Source of the DNA: Ruminimicrobiellum sp045223915
GTDB taxonomy: Bacteria; Elusimicrobiota; Endomicrobiia; Endomicrobiales; Endomicrobiaceae
Assembly (NCBI GenBank): GCA_045223915.1
Contig: JBGUZU010000022.1
Coordinates: 1 to 55,515 of the forward strand
DNA: 55,515 nucleotides
Direction of reading: 5' to 3'
Under the pieces are notes generated by a model. That model was not told where the DNA came from and did no database searches. It saw nothing but the letters and a program-made list of their open reading frames with translations. How positions within the stretch are numbered: the first letter of the stretch is position 1; each line of letters opens with the position of its first letter. The position numbers were made by a program, and so were the translations under genes. Shown here one piece after another: positions 38,942 through 46,722 of the stretch.

Positions 38942-39541
38942 ATGAAAAAAAGTTTATTGGCTTTAATATTAGCAGTAGCAATGGTAGTACCTGCATTTGC
39001 AGCAAAAGGAGATATGTATATCAATGGAAAATTAGGTTTAGGTGTAAATAGTAATATAGCTGTTTACGGTATAGAAACTGCGAGTAGTGATGTTTTTGAA
39101 GGTTTTAAAGTGGATATGCCTTTTATGTTAGGTGCGGAATTCTTCTATGGAATGAGTGATAATTTGTCTGTAGGTTTCGGTGCAAACTACGTTTTTGATA
39201 CCTCTGCAAAAGTTGACTCTGAAATAAAAGGCGGAACGACAAATATTTATTTGGCAGTAAAACCTGAAGCAAAAATAGATTCCGATATTTTTACAAGCTT
39301 ATATTTAATAGGTCAAATCGGTTTAAGTTTCGGAAGAACGGATTTGCCTGGAGAAATGTCTGGTATTGATTGTGATTCCGGTATTTACTTGGGAGCAGGT
39401 TTCGGTACAATGATAAAAGATGTAGTATTTGTAGAACTTGTATTCTCATCATGTAATGGTACTTTAAAATTTGGTCGTGACTCGGCGGATATACAATACA
39501 GTATAACATCTGTTAATGTAGGTTATAAATTTAATATTTAA
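38942..39541 (+). CDS. Small outer-membrane beta-barrel protein, paralog 2
   Basis: A 199-residue protein with signal peptide MKKSLLALILAVAMVVPAFA and the same barrel plan as paralog 1: YINGKLGLGVN, LGAEFFYGMSDNLSVGFGANY, TTNIYLAVKPEAKIDSD, LYLIGQIGL, IYLGAGFGTMIKD and end strand VGYKFNI. AAGGAGA box upstream. No own promoter is seen in the 79-nt gap from paralog 1, so the two are probably cotranscribed. Followed by structured element A copy 2, which can end the transcript. Confidence 0.85.
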   Translation: MKKSLLALILAVAMVVPAFAAKGDMYINGKLGLGVNSNIAVYGIETASSDVFEGFKVDMPFMLGAEFFYGMSDNLSVGFGANYVFDTSAKVDSEIKGGTTNIYLAVKPEAKIDSDIFTSLYLIGQIGLSFGRTDLPGEMSGIDCDSGIYLGAGFGTMIKDVVFVELVFSSCNGTLKFGRDSADIQYSITSVNVGYKFNI

Positions 39542-39559
39542 TAAATTACATTAAGATAC

Positions 39560-39679
39560 AAAAAACAGAAATATTTTAGTTGCGACTTCAAATTCCCGGA
39601 CTTTATGTACCGTTTCACTTACGTACATTACAGTCCGGGAATTTTTTGTCTCACTGATAAATATTTCAGTTTTTTTGCT
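39560..39679 (+). repeat. Structured element A, copy 2 (3' of OMP gene 2)
   Basis: Same plan as the copy at 37697. Inner 13-bp stem AAATTCCCGGACT (39590-39602) with AGTCCGGGAATTT (39632-39644); identical 18-nt apical start TTATGTACCGTTTCACTT; outer stem ACAGAAATATTT with AAATATTTCAGT (39659-39670); T-run to 39676. Stem bases differ from copy 1 on both sides while pairing is kept. The rest of this 313-nt spacer, apart from the promoter at 39772, shows nothing I can name. Confidence 0.85.
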
Positions 39680-39771
39680 GTTGTTACATTCATATAACCT
39701 GATTTTTTGACTTTTCGTTTCTTCATTTTGCCTAAAATCTATTCTGTTTTTTTATGTCCTTACATTGTTTT

Positions 39772-39800
39772 TTGACAAATTTCATTCTTTTTTTTATAAT
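39772..39800 (+). promoter_or_regulatory. Promoter of OMP gene 3
   Basis: TTGACA at 39772-39777, 17-nt spacer, TATAAT at 39795-39800. The 40-nt leader, including AGTAAAATTTATAAA and the GGAGGCAGTAA ribosome-binding region, matches that of OMP gene 1. Confidence 0.9.
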
Positions 39801-39854
39801 GACAGCAAATTGTAAGTAAGAAATTGCAGTAAAATTTATAAACGGAGGCAGTAA

Positions 39855-40463
39855 ATGAAAAAATTGTTAGCGGTAGTATTGTTGGCCGTAGCAATGGTAG
39901 CACCTGCATTTGCGGCAGAAAAAGGTAGTATGGAAATTAACGGTAAATTGGGTATTCTTTTTAGTCCTACAATGAAAGTTGAGGCGCGTGGTGAGAGTGC
40001 GGATATTGACTTTAGTACAACACTTTCATTAGAAGGTGATTTTTTCTACTATGTACAAAAAGAATTTGCAATAGGTGCCGGTTTGGAATATGTTTTTCCA
40101 AGTGAAATTGATAAATTTGATGGAGAGAGCATTTCCGGATTAAAAGCAGGGACAACAAATCTTTTTGTTCAAGCAAAATATGATATTGCTTTACAAAACG
40201 ATATATTCAACAACATTTATCCCATAGCTCAGTTAGGTTATGGAATAGTAAATACAAGTGGTGAAATGAGTGGTTTTATTGATGTTGGTAACGGATTATA
40301 TTGGGCAATCGGTTTAGGAACAACGATAAAAGAAAGCTTTATAGTTGAATTGTTATATGCTTTCAATTATGGAACAATAGATGTGCCAAGTGAAACGGTA
40401 CCGACAATAGATGCAACACTTAAATTGTTCAAATTGAAAGTTGGTTATAAGTTTGCCATCTAA
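39855..40463 (+). CDS. Small outer-membrane beta-barrel protein, paralog 3
   Basis: A 202-residue protein. Its signal peptide is almost identical to paralog 1 in DNA as well as protein (MKKLLAVVLLAVAMVAPAFA), but the barrel has diverged: MEINGKLGILF, LEGDFFYYVQKEFAIGAGLEYVF, TTNLFVQAKYD, YPIAQLGYG, LYWAIGLGTTIKE and end strand VGYKFAI. It has its own promoter and terminator. The contrast between conserved leader/signal and diverged mature part suggests either gene conversion at the 5' end or relaxed or diversifying selection on surface loops. Confidence 0.85.
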   Translation: MKKLLAVVLLAVAMVAPAFAAEKGSMEINGKLGILFSPTMKVEARGESADIDFSTTLSLEGDFFYYVQKEFAIGAGLEYVFPSEIDKFDGESISGLKAGTTNLFVQAKYDIALQNDIFNNIYPIAQLGYGIVNTSGEMSGFIDVGNGLYWAIGLGTTIKESFIVELLYAFNYGTIDVPSETVPTIDATLKLFKLKVGYKFAI

Positions 40464-40485
40464 TCTTATAAAATAAAAAACAATT

Positions 40486-40521
40486 AAAGCACAGGAAGAG
40501 TTTTCTCCCTGTGCTTTTTAT
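40486..40521 (+). terminator. Terminator of OMP gene 3
   Basis: AAAGCACAGG at 40486-40495 pairs with CCTGTGCTTT at 40508-40517, followed by T-rich sequence. Confidence 0.9.
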
Positions 40522-40556
40522 TTTTTATTTCGGCGAAGCGATCCGGTAGTTGTCGC

Positions 40557-40596
40557 TTCCATACCTCTATACCTCCATACATCCAAGTCTCCGGCT
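40557..40596. repeat. Degenerate 8-nt tandem array
   Basis: Octamers ttccatac, ctctatac, ctccatac, atccaagt, ctccggct. Related to arrays at 25861, 30575 and 45863. Preceded by the short imperfect dyad GGCGAAGCGATCC...GTTGTCGCTTCC. Confidence 0.65.
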
Positions 40597-40674
40597 TTTC
40601 TTTGTCGTTTCGGTTTGCTAAAAAAATAAAATTTTAGTATAATCTTTAGCCGAGTTACACAATTTAAGATGTTT

Positions 40675-40748
40675 CGGGGAGTAGCGTAGTTGGCTAACGC
40701 GCCTGCTTTGGGAGCAGGAGACCGTGGGTTCAAGTCCCGCCTCCCCGA
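40675..40748 (+). tRNA. tRNA-Pro (anticodon TGG)
   Basis: Acceptor CGGGGAG (40675-40681) pairs with CTCCCCG (40741-40747); anticodon stem CCTGC/GCAGG closes loop TTTGGGA with TGG at 40709-40711; T-loop TTCAAGT is present. Discriminator A at 40748; CCA is not encoded. A TATAAT box lies at 40638-40643. Confidence 0.97.
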
Positions 40749-40782
40749 TTTTTTTTATTTCATTTCCAAATCAATAAAATCA

Positions 40783-40811
40783 TTGTTCTAATATTTTTTA
40801 AATGCTATAAT
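40783..40811 (+). promoter_or_regulatory. Promoter of the LtaS-like gene (leaderless or nearly so)
   Basis: TTGTTC at 40783-40788, 17-nt spacer, TATAAT at 40806-40811. The start codon is at 40822, only 10 nt after the -10 box, and there is no ribosome-binding site between them. Confidence 0.7.
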
Positions 40812-40821
40812 CTACTGATAT

Positions 40822-42888
40822 ATGGAAGAAAGATTTAATTTTAATGTTATATTAAACAGTTTTGTTTTTATTATACCTATAAACATTGTAGTTCTCGTGT
40901 TTCTTGCTGTTTATAGGTTTTTCTTCTTTGTATATTTTGCGGATTTTTCAGCAATATCTTCACTTAAATTGTATGTATTAAAAGCTTTTTGGATGGGCTT
41001 TAGGTTCGATTTATCTGTAGTCGCATATATAAATGCTCCCGTAACATTGTTGTTTTTAATATGCTTGTTACTGAAAAGTTATCCTTTCTTTAAGAAAATA
41101 ATTTCTTTTATTAAATACTATTATTTTGCAATATTTACTTTAATGTTTTTGGCAATATTTGTAGATTTGGCTTTTTATGCTTATTTCAAAGATCACTACA
41201 ATTTAATGATTTTCGGCTTTTTTGAAGATGATACTTTTGCTTTAATAAAAACTATATTGTCCGATTACAGATTTTATTTCCTTGTTATAGTGTTTGGTAT
41301 TTTGGCAATTTTCTTATTTGAGTTGTCGAAGTGGACATACAAAGAACTTAAATATAACGAAAGAATATTCAATACATTGTATTGGTCTAAAACCAAAAAG
41401 TTTATAACGGTTCTTATAATATTGTGTTTAAACTTTATTTTTGCCAGAGGCTCTTTTTCAATGTTCCCGTTAGGCCTTTTTTATTCACAAATTTCACCTA
41501 ACCAGTTTATAAATAAACTTTGTGTAAATCCTATACATCCGTTGGCAGACACGATATATTTAAAAATTAAAAATGCAAAAAATGCAATTAACTTAAAAGA
41601 TGTTTTTAAATATAACAGCAAAGAAAATATAATAAAAGATTTATCTTTTTTACCGAAATATGAAAATGCTAAAGAGTATGAAGATATTTTTGTTAAAGTG
41701 ACAGCCGAAAACAAAAGTTTGGAAACGAACAAACCTAATGTGATACTTATAGTTATGGAAGGGTTCGGTGAGATGCCTGTTTTAAATAACAGCAAAGATT
41801 TTGATGTCTTGGGCGAACTGAAACAGCATTTTAATAAAGATACTGTCTACTATAATTTTTTGGCTGCAGGCTTTATAACGATTCATGCAATAGAGTCTAT
41901 AACTTTGGGTATACCGCAAAGACCTTATGTGAACCAAATTACACAAACACAAGATGCATTTTGTCAGTTCCCGAGTTCAATGGTATTACCATATAAAAAA
42001 GCCGGGTATCATACTACGGCAATGTATGGCGGAAGTATGACTTGGAGAGATTTGGAAGGTTTCTTTAAAATACAAGGATTTGACGATATTGTAGGTGAAG
42101 GTAATGTTCATGTTGATGCCAAAGACAGACATTCTTGGGGAATAAACGATGATAAACTTTATGAGTTGTTGGAAAAACAATTGTTTGATGAAGATATAAA
42201 TGAGCCGCAATTTATTTATGCCATAACAACACAAACTCATCCGCCTTATAAAATTCCCGACGATTATTCCGCGTTACCGTTGGAAATACCTTTAAGTATA
42301 CAAAAAATGATGTCTGCAAAAGATTTAAAAAATGAAAATTTATTTAAAGTGTATCAGTTTGCAAACAGGGAACTTGCAAAGTTTATAACCGATGTAAAAA
42401 AATCCAAGTTTGCCGATAATACCATTATTGCAGTTACCGGTGACCATAATTTAAGAGAACTCTCGAATTATGGTCCTGAAGAAAGTTTTGTAAGGTATGC
42501 CGTTCCTTTTTATATCTATATACCGCAACAGATAAAAAAAGATTTGAATATTCAGAAAATAAATACAAAAGTTTTCGGCTCGCATATGGATATAATGCCT
42601 ACTTTGTATAATTTATCTTTATCATCGGCCGTATACACATCTATAGGTAACAACTTGCTTGATACGGAAAATAATATTTCTTTTAATGTTGACGGTTTAG
42701 CATTGAAAGATAATATTGCCATAAAATATAATTTTGTTGACGGTTCAATGCAATCTTTTTCATTTGATGATAAAACAAAAATGCTTTCCGTTGTTGATAA
42801 AACCGAAGAACATGAGTTGTTAAATAAATATTATAAAGCTATAATGACGATAAGTGATGTTTTTGTAAAGTCCAACTCATTGCAATAA
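40822..42888 (+). CDS. LtaS/OpgB-like phosphoglycerol transferase or sulfatase-fold membrane enzyme
   Basis: A 688-residue protein with about five N-terminal membrane helices (within residues ~8-220) and an extracytoplasmic alkaline-phosphatase-superfamily domain (~300-630). Metal/catalytic residues fit the family: E313 in NVILIVMEG, candidate nucleophile T353 in FITIHAIES, and D541-H542 in VTGDHN. Family members move phosphoglycerol from phosphatidylglycerol onto glycans or teichoic-type polymers, or phosphoethanolamine onto lipids; the substrate here is not known. Start appears leaderless. It is followed after 25 nt by an exported protein of unknown function. Confidence 0.85.
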   Translation: MEERFNFNVILNSFVFIIPINIVVLVFLAVYRFFFFVYFADFSAISSLKLYVLKAFWMGFRFDLSVVAYINAPVTLLFLICLLLKSYPFFKKIISFIKYYYFAIFTLMFLAIFVDLAFYAYFKDHYNLMIFGFFEDDTFALIKTILSDYRFYFLVIVFGILAIFLFELSKWTYKELKYNERIFNTLYWSKTKKFITVLIILCLNFIFARGSFSMFPLGLFYSQISPNQFINKLCVNPIHPLADTIYLKIKNAKNAINLKDVFKYNSKENIIKDLSFLPKYENAKEYEDIFVKVTAENKSLETNKPNVILIVMEGFGEMPVLNNSKDFDVLGELKQHFNKDTVYYNFLAAGFITIHAIESITLGIPQRPYVNQITQTQDAFCQFPSSMVLPYKKAGYHTTAMYGGSMTWRDLEGFFKIQGFDDIVGEGNVHVDAKDRHSWGINDDKLYELLEKQLFDEDINEPQFIYAITTQTHPPYKIPDDYSALPLEIPLSIQKMMSAKDLKNENLFKVYQFANRELAKFITDVKKSKFADNTIIAVTGDHNLRELSNYGPEESFVRYAVPFYIYIPQQIKKDLNIQKINTKVFGSHMDIMPTLYNLSLSSAVYTSIGNNLLDTENNISFNVDGLALKDNIAIKYNFVDGSMQSFSFDDKTKMLSVVDKTEEHELLNKYYKAIMTISDVFVKSNSLQ

Positions 42889-42913
42889 AAAATATAAGCG
42901 GGTTAAATGTTTT

Positions 42914-43549
42914 ATGAAAAAAAACAAAATACTTTTTAATTTACTTGCAATTGTTTTCATAGCAGGCAATTTGATGGCCGCACCGCAAAACCAAAATATA
43001 AAAAAAGATACAAAAACAAAAAACGGCAGTGTTGCTTATTTGGGCTTAGAAAGGAGAGCATCAGAAGTAGAAAAATCCGATAAAAAAAGCACAAAAGAAG
43101 TTAATACTGATGTTTCCGCTGCAAAAAAAGAAGAAAAACCAAAAAGTATAATTTACTATATAACCGGCGGAGAAAGTAAGTCCGAGTTGTTAAATAACAG
43201 ATATAAAAGTGCTTTCGATGTTGACGGTAGAGAAATATATAAGTATTCAAAAAGTTTGGCTTTTACAAAATACCAGCAAGCACAAGTAGATTATCTTGAG
43301 TTGGAAAGAAGAAGCAAAATTTTGGCTTTGGACAGAGAAATTTCATATAGAAGAAAAATGTTGGATGAAGAATTGGCCAATGATATGTACGATGTATTTT
43401 TGGTCGAAGAAATAGCAAGAGAAATAAAGGCTTTAGTGGTAGATAAAGAAACCGTAAATTTAAATATCGATAAAAAACTGAGATATGTATTAGATAGTGA
43501 ACAATACTTAAGATATAAACAAAAAAGAAGACAACTGACTACTCGATAA
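42914..43549 (+). CDS. Exported protein of unknown function, Lys/Glu-rich
   Basis: A 211-residue protein with a signal peptide (residues 1-~22, ending NLMAA-P), a low-complexity Lys/Ser/Glu linker (~25-80) and a helical charged C-terminal half (~100-211; YLELERRSKILALDREISYRRKMLDEE, DKKLRYVLDSEQYLRYKQKRRQL). The helical part faintly recalls periplasmic Spy/CpxP-like or LTxxQ proteins, but I cannot assign it. Probably cotranscribed with the LtaS-like gene. Its last 11 nt overlap the queA end on the other strand. Confidence 0.7.
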   Translation: MKKNKILFNLLAIVFIAGNLMAAPQNQNIKKDTKTKNGSVAYLGLERRASEVEKSDKKSTKEVNTDVSAAKKEEKPKSIIYYITGGESKSELLNNRYKSAFDVDGREIYKYSKSLAFTKYQQAQVDYLELERRSKILALDREISYRRKMLDEELANDMYDVFLVEEIAREIKALVVDKETVNLNIDKKLRYVLDSEQYLRYKQKRRQLTTR

Positions 43550-44621
43550 ACATAGAATCACCGTAGGAAAAAAATCTGTATTTGTGTTTTATAGCTTCTT
43601 GGTAAGCAGATAATATGAATTCTCTGCCGGCAAAAGCACTTGCCATCATTAAAGGTGTGGAACACGGCAAATGTAAGTTTGTAAACATTGCTTTAACAAT
43701 TTTGAATTTGTATCCCGGGTATATAAATATTCCTGTTTCTCCGCTGCAAGCTTTTATGCCGGTAAGTTCATTATTCGTATCGTAGCTGCCTGTTAAATTG
43801 GCTATTGTTTCCATGCTTCTGACCGATGTCGTTCCCACAGCAATTATTCTTTTTTTATTTTTAAGTGCTTCGTTTATTTTTGTTGCATTTTCTTCGTCTA
43901 AAATATATTTTTCGGGTAACATTTTGTGCTGCTGTATATCATCGGAAAGTATCGGCTTAAATGTGCCCCAACCGACATGTAAAACCACATTTGCAACAGT
44001 AACTTTTTTTTGTTTTAACTTTTCTAATATTTCGTTTGTAAAATGAAGTCCCGCAGTAGGTGCTGCAATAGCTCCTGCTGTTTTTGCGTATATTGTTTGG
44101 TAACGGTTTTTATCCAAATCGAAAAATTTTTCGGCAAGTCCGTCTTTCCTTTTGATGTATGGGGGAAGAGGCATAAAACCATGCTTTTCAAGTAAAGGTC
44201 TAATATCTTTTTTGTTAAATTCAATTGTTTTATTGCCGTTTTCATCCGTTCCCGTAAAAGTACATTCGTAACCGTCATCAAAATAAATTTTATGATTTAT
44301 TCTGATGTTTGGTTTTAGTAATACGGTGTATTTAGGACCTTCCTGCATAGGATTTAAAAATAAAACTTCTACCTTCCCGCCGGTATTTTTTTTACCGTAC
44401 AATCTTGCCGGTACAACTTTTGTTGTGTTTATTATAAGACAATCATTTTCGGTAAGGATATCTACAATATCAAAAAAGTTTTTGTGAGTTATCGTTTTGT
44501 TTTCTCTGTTTAGAATTATAAGCTTTGAGTCGCTTCTTTTTTCTGCGGGAACCTGTGCTATAAGTTCCTGTGGTATATCATAATTGTAGTTTGATAATAA
44601 TAAATCTTTATTTGGTTGCAT
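43539..44621 (-). CDS. queA: S-adenosylmethionine:tRNA ribosyltransferase-isomerase
   Basis: A 360-residue enzyme that transfers the ribosyl part of SAM to preQ1-modified tRNA to give epoxyqueuosine. Motifs: NYDIPQELIAQVPAEKRSDSKL at the start, NTTKVVPARLYG, YQTIYAKTAGAIAAPTAGLHFT and FFSYGDSMFI at the end. Usual length ~345. Its start overlaps the end of the SpoIID-domain gene by 14 nt, so the two are translationally coupled; the other queuosine genes are not in the window. Confidence 0.96.
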   Translation of the reverse strand: MQPNKDLLLSNYNYDIPQELIAQVPAEKRSDSKLIILNRENKTITHKNFFDIVDILTENDCLIINTTKVVPARLYGKKNTGGKVEVLFLNPMQEGPKYTVLLKPNIRINHKIYFDDGYECTFTGTDENGNKTIEFNKKDIRPLLEKHGFMPLPPYIKRKDGLAEKFFDLDKNRYQTIYAKTAGAIAAPTAGLHFTNEILEKLKQKKVTVANVVLHVGWGTFKPILSDDIQQHKMLPEKYILDEENATKINEALKNKKRIIAVGTTSVRSMETIANLTGSYDTNNELTGIKACSGETGIFIYPGYKFKIVKAMFTNLHLPCSTPLMMASAFAGREFILSAYQEAIKHKYRFFSYGDSMFIE

Positions 44622-45735
44622 ACTTTATTTTCCCTATTTTTGTTTTCGGATAATAAAACTCCAAAATTTCTTTATATGTAAAACCTTTATCACCCATAGC
44701 TTTTGCACCCCATTGACATAAGCCTACCTTGTGTCCCCAACCTTTACCTTTAAATATGAAATTTTTATTTTTTTGATCAATATTTGTTATGAGTGTGCTT
44801 TTTATTTTGTCTGCGGAAACTGCACATCTGAAAGTATAAGAATTTAATTTTAATGTTCCTTTTGCATGTTTTATTATAACTTCTTTTGCAGCTTTTGCTG
44901 TAGTCGTTCCGGAAGTGGATATCTTTTTTATTTTTCCTATTTTATGACCGGCTTTTATAAGTTTTTCTCTTATGGTTGCTTCCGGTATTGATGTTGTCCA
45001 AGTTTGGTGAGGATTGTCTTTACAATACTCATCTTTTACTCCTTTTAGATATTCCGGCGTTTCCGTTTTCCATTGCCAAACAAACTTGGGATCTTCCGTA
45101 TGTCCCGCACAAGATGAATGAAAGAAAGTTTGTGCCGGTTCGTCTTTGTACAAAACTACTTCTTGTTTTGTATCGTAAACGGCTTGATTACAGTTCTTTG
45201 TTTCGCAGGATGCTCCGCCATATACCTGACAATGAACTTGTGAACAAATATCAAATCCTTCTTTTGAATGTCTTCCTATATTTTTTAAAGCATAAGTCCT
45301 GCTGATAACTGCTTGTGCTTTCAATGTTTCCAAATTCCAAGATGCGCTTGCTTCTTTAGGCAAAATTCCTTTTAAATAGTCTTCCATTTTTAGTTCGTTT
45401 ATTATATTTTTCCCTTTAATTATGATGTTCCCTCTATAGATTTTGTTGTTAACCAAAAAACATTTTGAAGAAACAAATTTTATAGGCAATTTATAACTTT
45501 TATTTAAAATTACAGCCTCTTTGTCTTTTATTTTTACATTTATTTTGCCTGCCGATAAATGGTACTTTTTGCCATTTGAAACAAAATAGTATTTCTTATC
45601 ACTTGCAATCGTAAACTCTTTTTGATTGGATAATATTCCCACTTTTATATATTCGTTATATTCCTTTGCATACAAAGTAACAAAAGAAAAGAAAAATAAT
45701 ATAAAAATGGTAAAAATATGTTTTAAAGTTTTCAT
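44608..45735 (-). CDS. SpoIID/LytB-domain protein (peptidoglycan lytic transglycosylase-like)
   Basis: A 375-residue protein with a signal peptide or N-terminal anchor (residues ~6-23) and a SpoIID domain (~110-365). Signature parts: LKGILPKEASASW with likely catalytic E128, LKAQAVISRTYAL, FFHSSCAGHTEDP and GWGHKVGLCQWGAKAM. SpoIID cuts glycan strands lacking stem peptides; in non-spore-formers such proteins are amidase enhancers or transglycosylases in wall remodelling. Two Cys pairs (SQVHCQVYGGASC, CETKNC) may form disulfides. Followed by queA. Confidence 0.9.
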   Translation of the reverse strand: MKTLKHIFTIFILFFFSFVTLYAKEYNEYIKVGILSNQKEFTIASDKKYYFVSNGKKYHLSAGKINVKIKDKEAVILNKSYKLPIKFVSSKCFLVNNKIYRGNIIIKGKNIINELKMEDYLKGILPKEASASWNLETLKAQAVISRTYALKNIGRHSKEGFDICSQVHCQVYGGASCETKNCNQAVYDTKQEVVLYKDEPAQTFFHSSCAGHTEDPKFVWQWKTETPEYLKGVKDEYCKDNPHQTWTTSIPEATIREKLIKAGHKIGKIKKISTSGTTTAKAAKEVIIKHAKGTLKLNSYTFRCAVSADKIKSTLITNIDQKNKNFIFKGKGWGHKVGLCQWGAKAMGDKGFTYKEILEFYYPKTKIGKIKYATK

Positions 45736-45862
45736 ATCAGTAAATGATAACAGAAAAGATTTTTTTATTCAATAGCCGCAGAACCGCAATTTATAATTTA
45801 CAATGTACAATGTACAATTGAATTTCCGACCTTGCAATTTTTCGCATTTGCTGTTTTTATAT

Positions 45863-45918
45863 ATCCATACCTCTATTCATCCAATCCTCCAATCTTCTAA
45901 TCTTCCAACCTTCCGTTT
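45863..45918. repeat. Degenerate 8-nt tandem array
   Basis: Octamers atccatac, ctctattc, atccaatc, ctccaatc, ttctaatc, ttccaacc, ttccgttt in the spacer between the divergent SpoIID-domain and OMP-like genes. A separate short tandem ACAATGT repeat lies just upstream around 45800-45820. Otherwise this 262-nt spacer holds only the promoter at 45933. Confidence 0.75.
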
Positions 45919-45932
45919 TTTCGCCGTTTGGT

Positions 45933-45960
45933 TTGACAATAACTTCTAAAAAGTGATAAT
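45933..45960 (+). promoter_or_regulatory. Promoter of the OMP-like/accA/fba operon
   Basis: TTGACA at 45933-45938, 16-nt spacer, GATAAT at 45955-45960, about 30 nt before the AGAGG ribosome-binding site. Confidence 0.7.
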
Positions 45961-45997
45961 ATAAAACGTACTATATTTTAATAAAGAGGTTTTCATT

Positions 45998-46711
45998 TTG
46001 TTTAAAAAATTTATAATCGTTTGTTTGCTTATTGTAAGTATTTGTTTGTTTTCAAAAGGAACTTATGCATCTACCGTTACTTATCTTGTAGATACACCTA
46101 CATATTCCATATTGGATTATGGATGCTACGATGTATTGTTTAGAGTGTTTTCCGGTGGCGGAGTTCTTGCAAAATTGAATTTCGGAGTTTTTCAAATTTT
46201 GAATTTGGGTGTTTCTTGGGAGTTGGGCAGTCTTATAGGATGTTATGATGTTTCCGTTGCTGTTCCGGCTTTACAAGTAAAATGCAATATTTATTCCGGT
46301 GACGAAAATGTGCCCGGCTTTGCCGTTGGTTATGACGGACAAGGCTTTTTTTATGATAAAGATGATGGAGATTTTATTCAAAAAGGCAAAGGTATATATT
46401 TGGTAGCAGGTAAAGAGTTATTTTTCCCTACATTAAATATAAACGCCGGTATAAATATGAACGATTTTAAAAACCCGGGCGTTTTGGGTTTTATTAATGC
46501 TTCTTATGAAATACTGGAAGAATCATTGATGGCAATGCTTGAATTCGATAATATCGGCGGCGGTAAAGACGGAAGATTGAATTTAGGCTTTAGAGTATGG
46601 ATAACAGACGATTTTGATATAGATTTTATACTTAGAAATTGCACAACACCCGATCAAGACAGATTCGGTTGCGAAAGAATTTTAAAAATCAGTTATCAGA
46701 GCAGATTTTAA
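45998..46711 (+). CDS. Predicted outer-membrane / YjbH-like protein (TTG start)
   Basis: A 237-residue protein. TTG start at 45998 with AGAGG 8 nt upstream; a good signal peptide follows directly (FKKFIIVCLLIVSICLF...TYA). The mature part alternates short beta strands (VLFRVFSGGGVLAKLNFGVFQILNLGVSW, PGFAVGYDGQGFFY, LNINAGIN, LNLGFRVWI) and ends in an aromatic residue (SYQSRF), as barrels do. The pattern of compact strand pairs with a fixed GY-D motif recalls YjbH/lipid-A-palmitoylation-type barrels, but I am not sure of the family. It precedes accA by 11 nt. Confidence 0.75.
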   Translation: MFKKFIIVCLLIVSICLFSKGTYASTVTYLVDTPTYSILDYGCYDVLFRVFSGGGVLAKLNFGVFQILNLGVSWELGSLIGCYDVSVAVPALQVKCNIYSGDENVPGFAVGYDGQGFFYDKDDGDFIQKGKGIYLVAGKELFFPTLNINAGINMNDFKNPGVLGFINASYEILEESLMAMLEFDNIGGGKDGRLNLGFRVWITDDFDIDFILRNCTTPDQDRFGCERILKISYQSRF

Positions 46712-46722
46712 GAGGAATTTTA

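Noticed and set aside
40518..40733. Minus-strand 71-residue ORF over tRNA-Pro
   Set aside because: Antisense of the tRNA and of the octamer array; no ribosome-binding site or protein-like composition.
25861..45918. Octamer arrays considered as CRISPR
   Set aside because: Units are 8 nt with no spacers and no cas genes nearby.
46639..46722. Upstream extension of accA into the OMP-like gene
   Set aside because: The extension is basic and unlike AccA; the ATG at 46723 has a ribosome-binding site and matches the AccA start.
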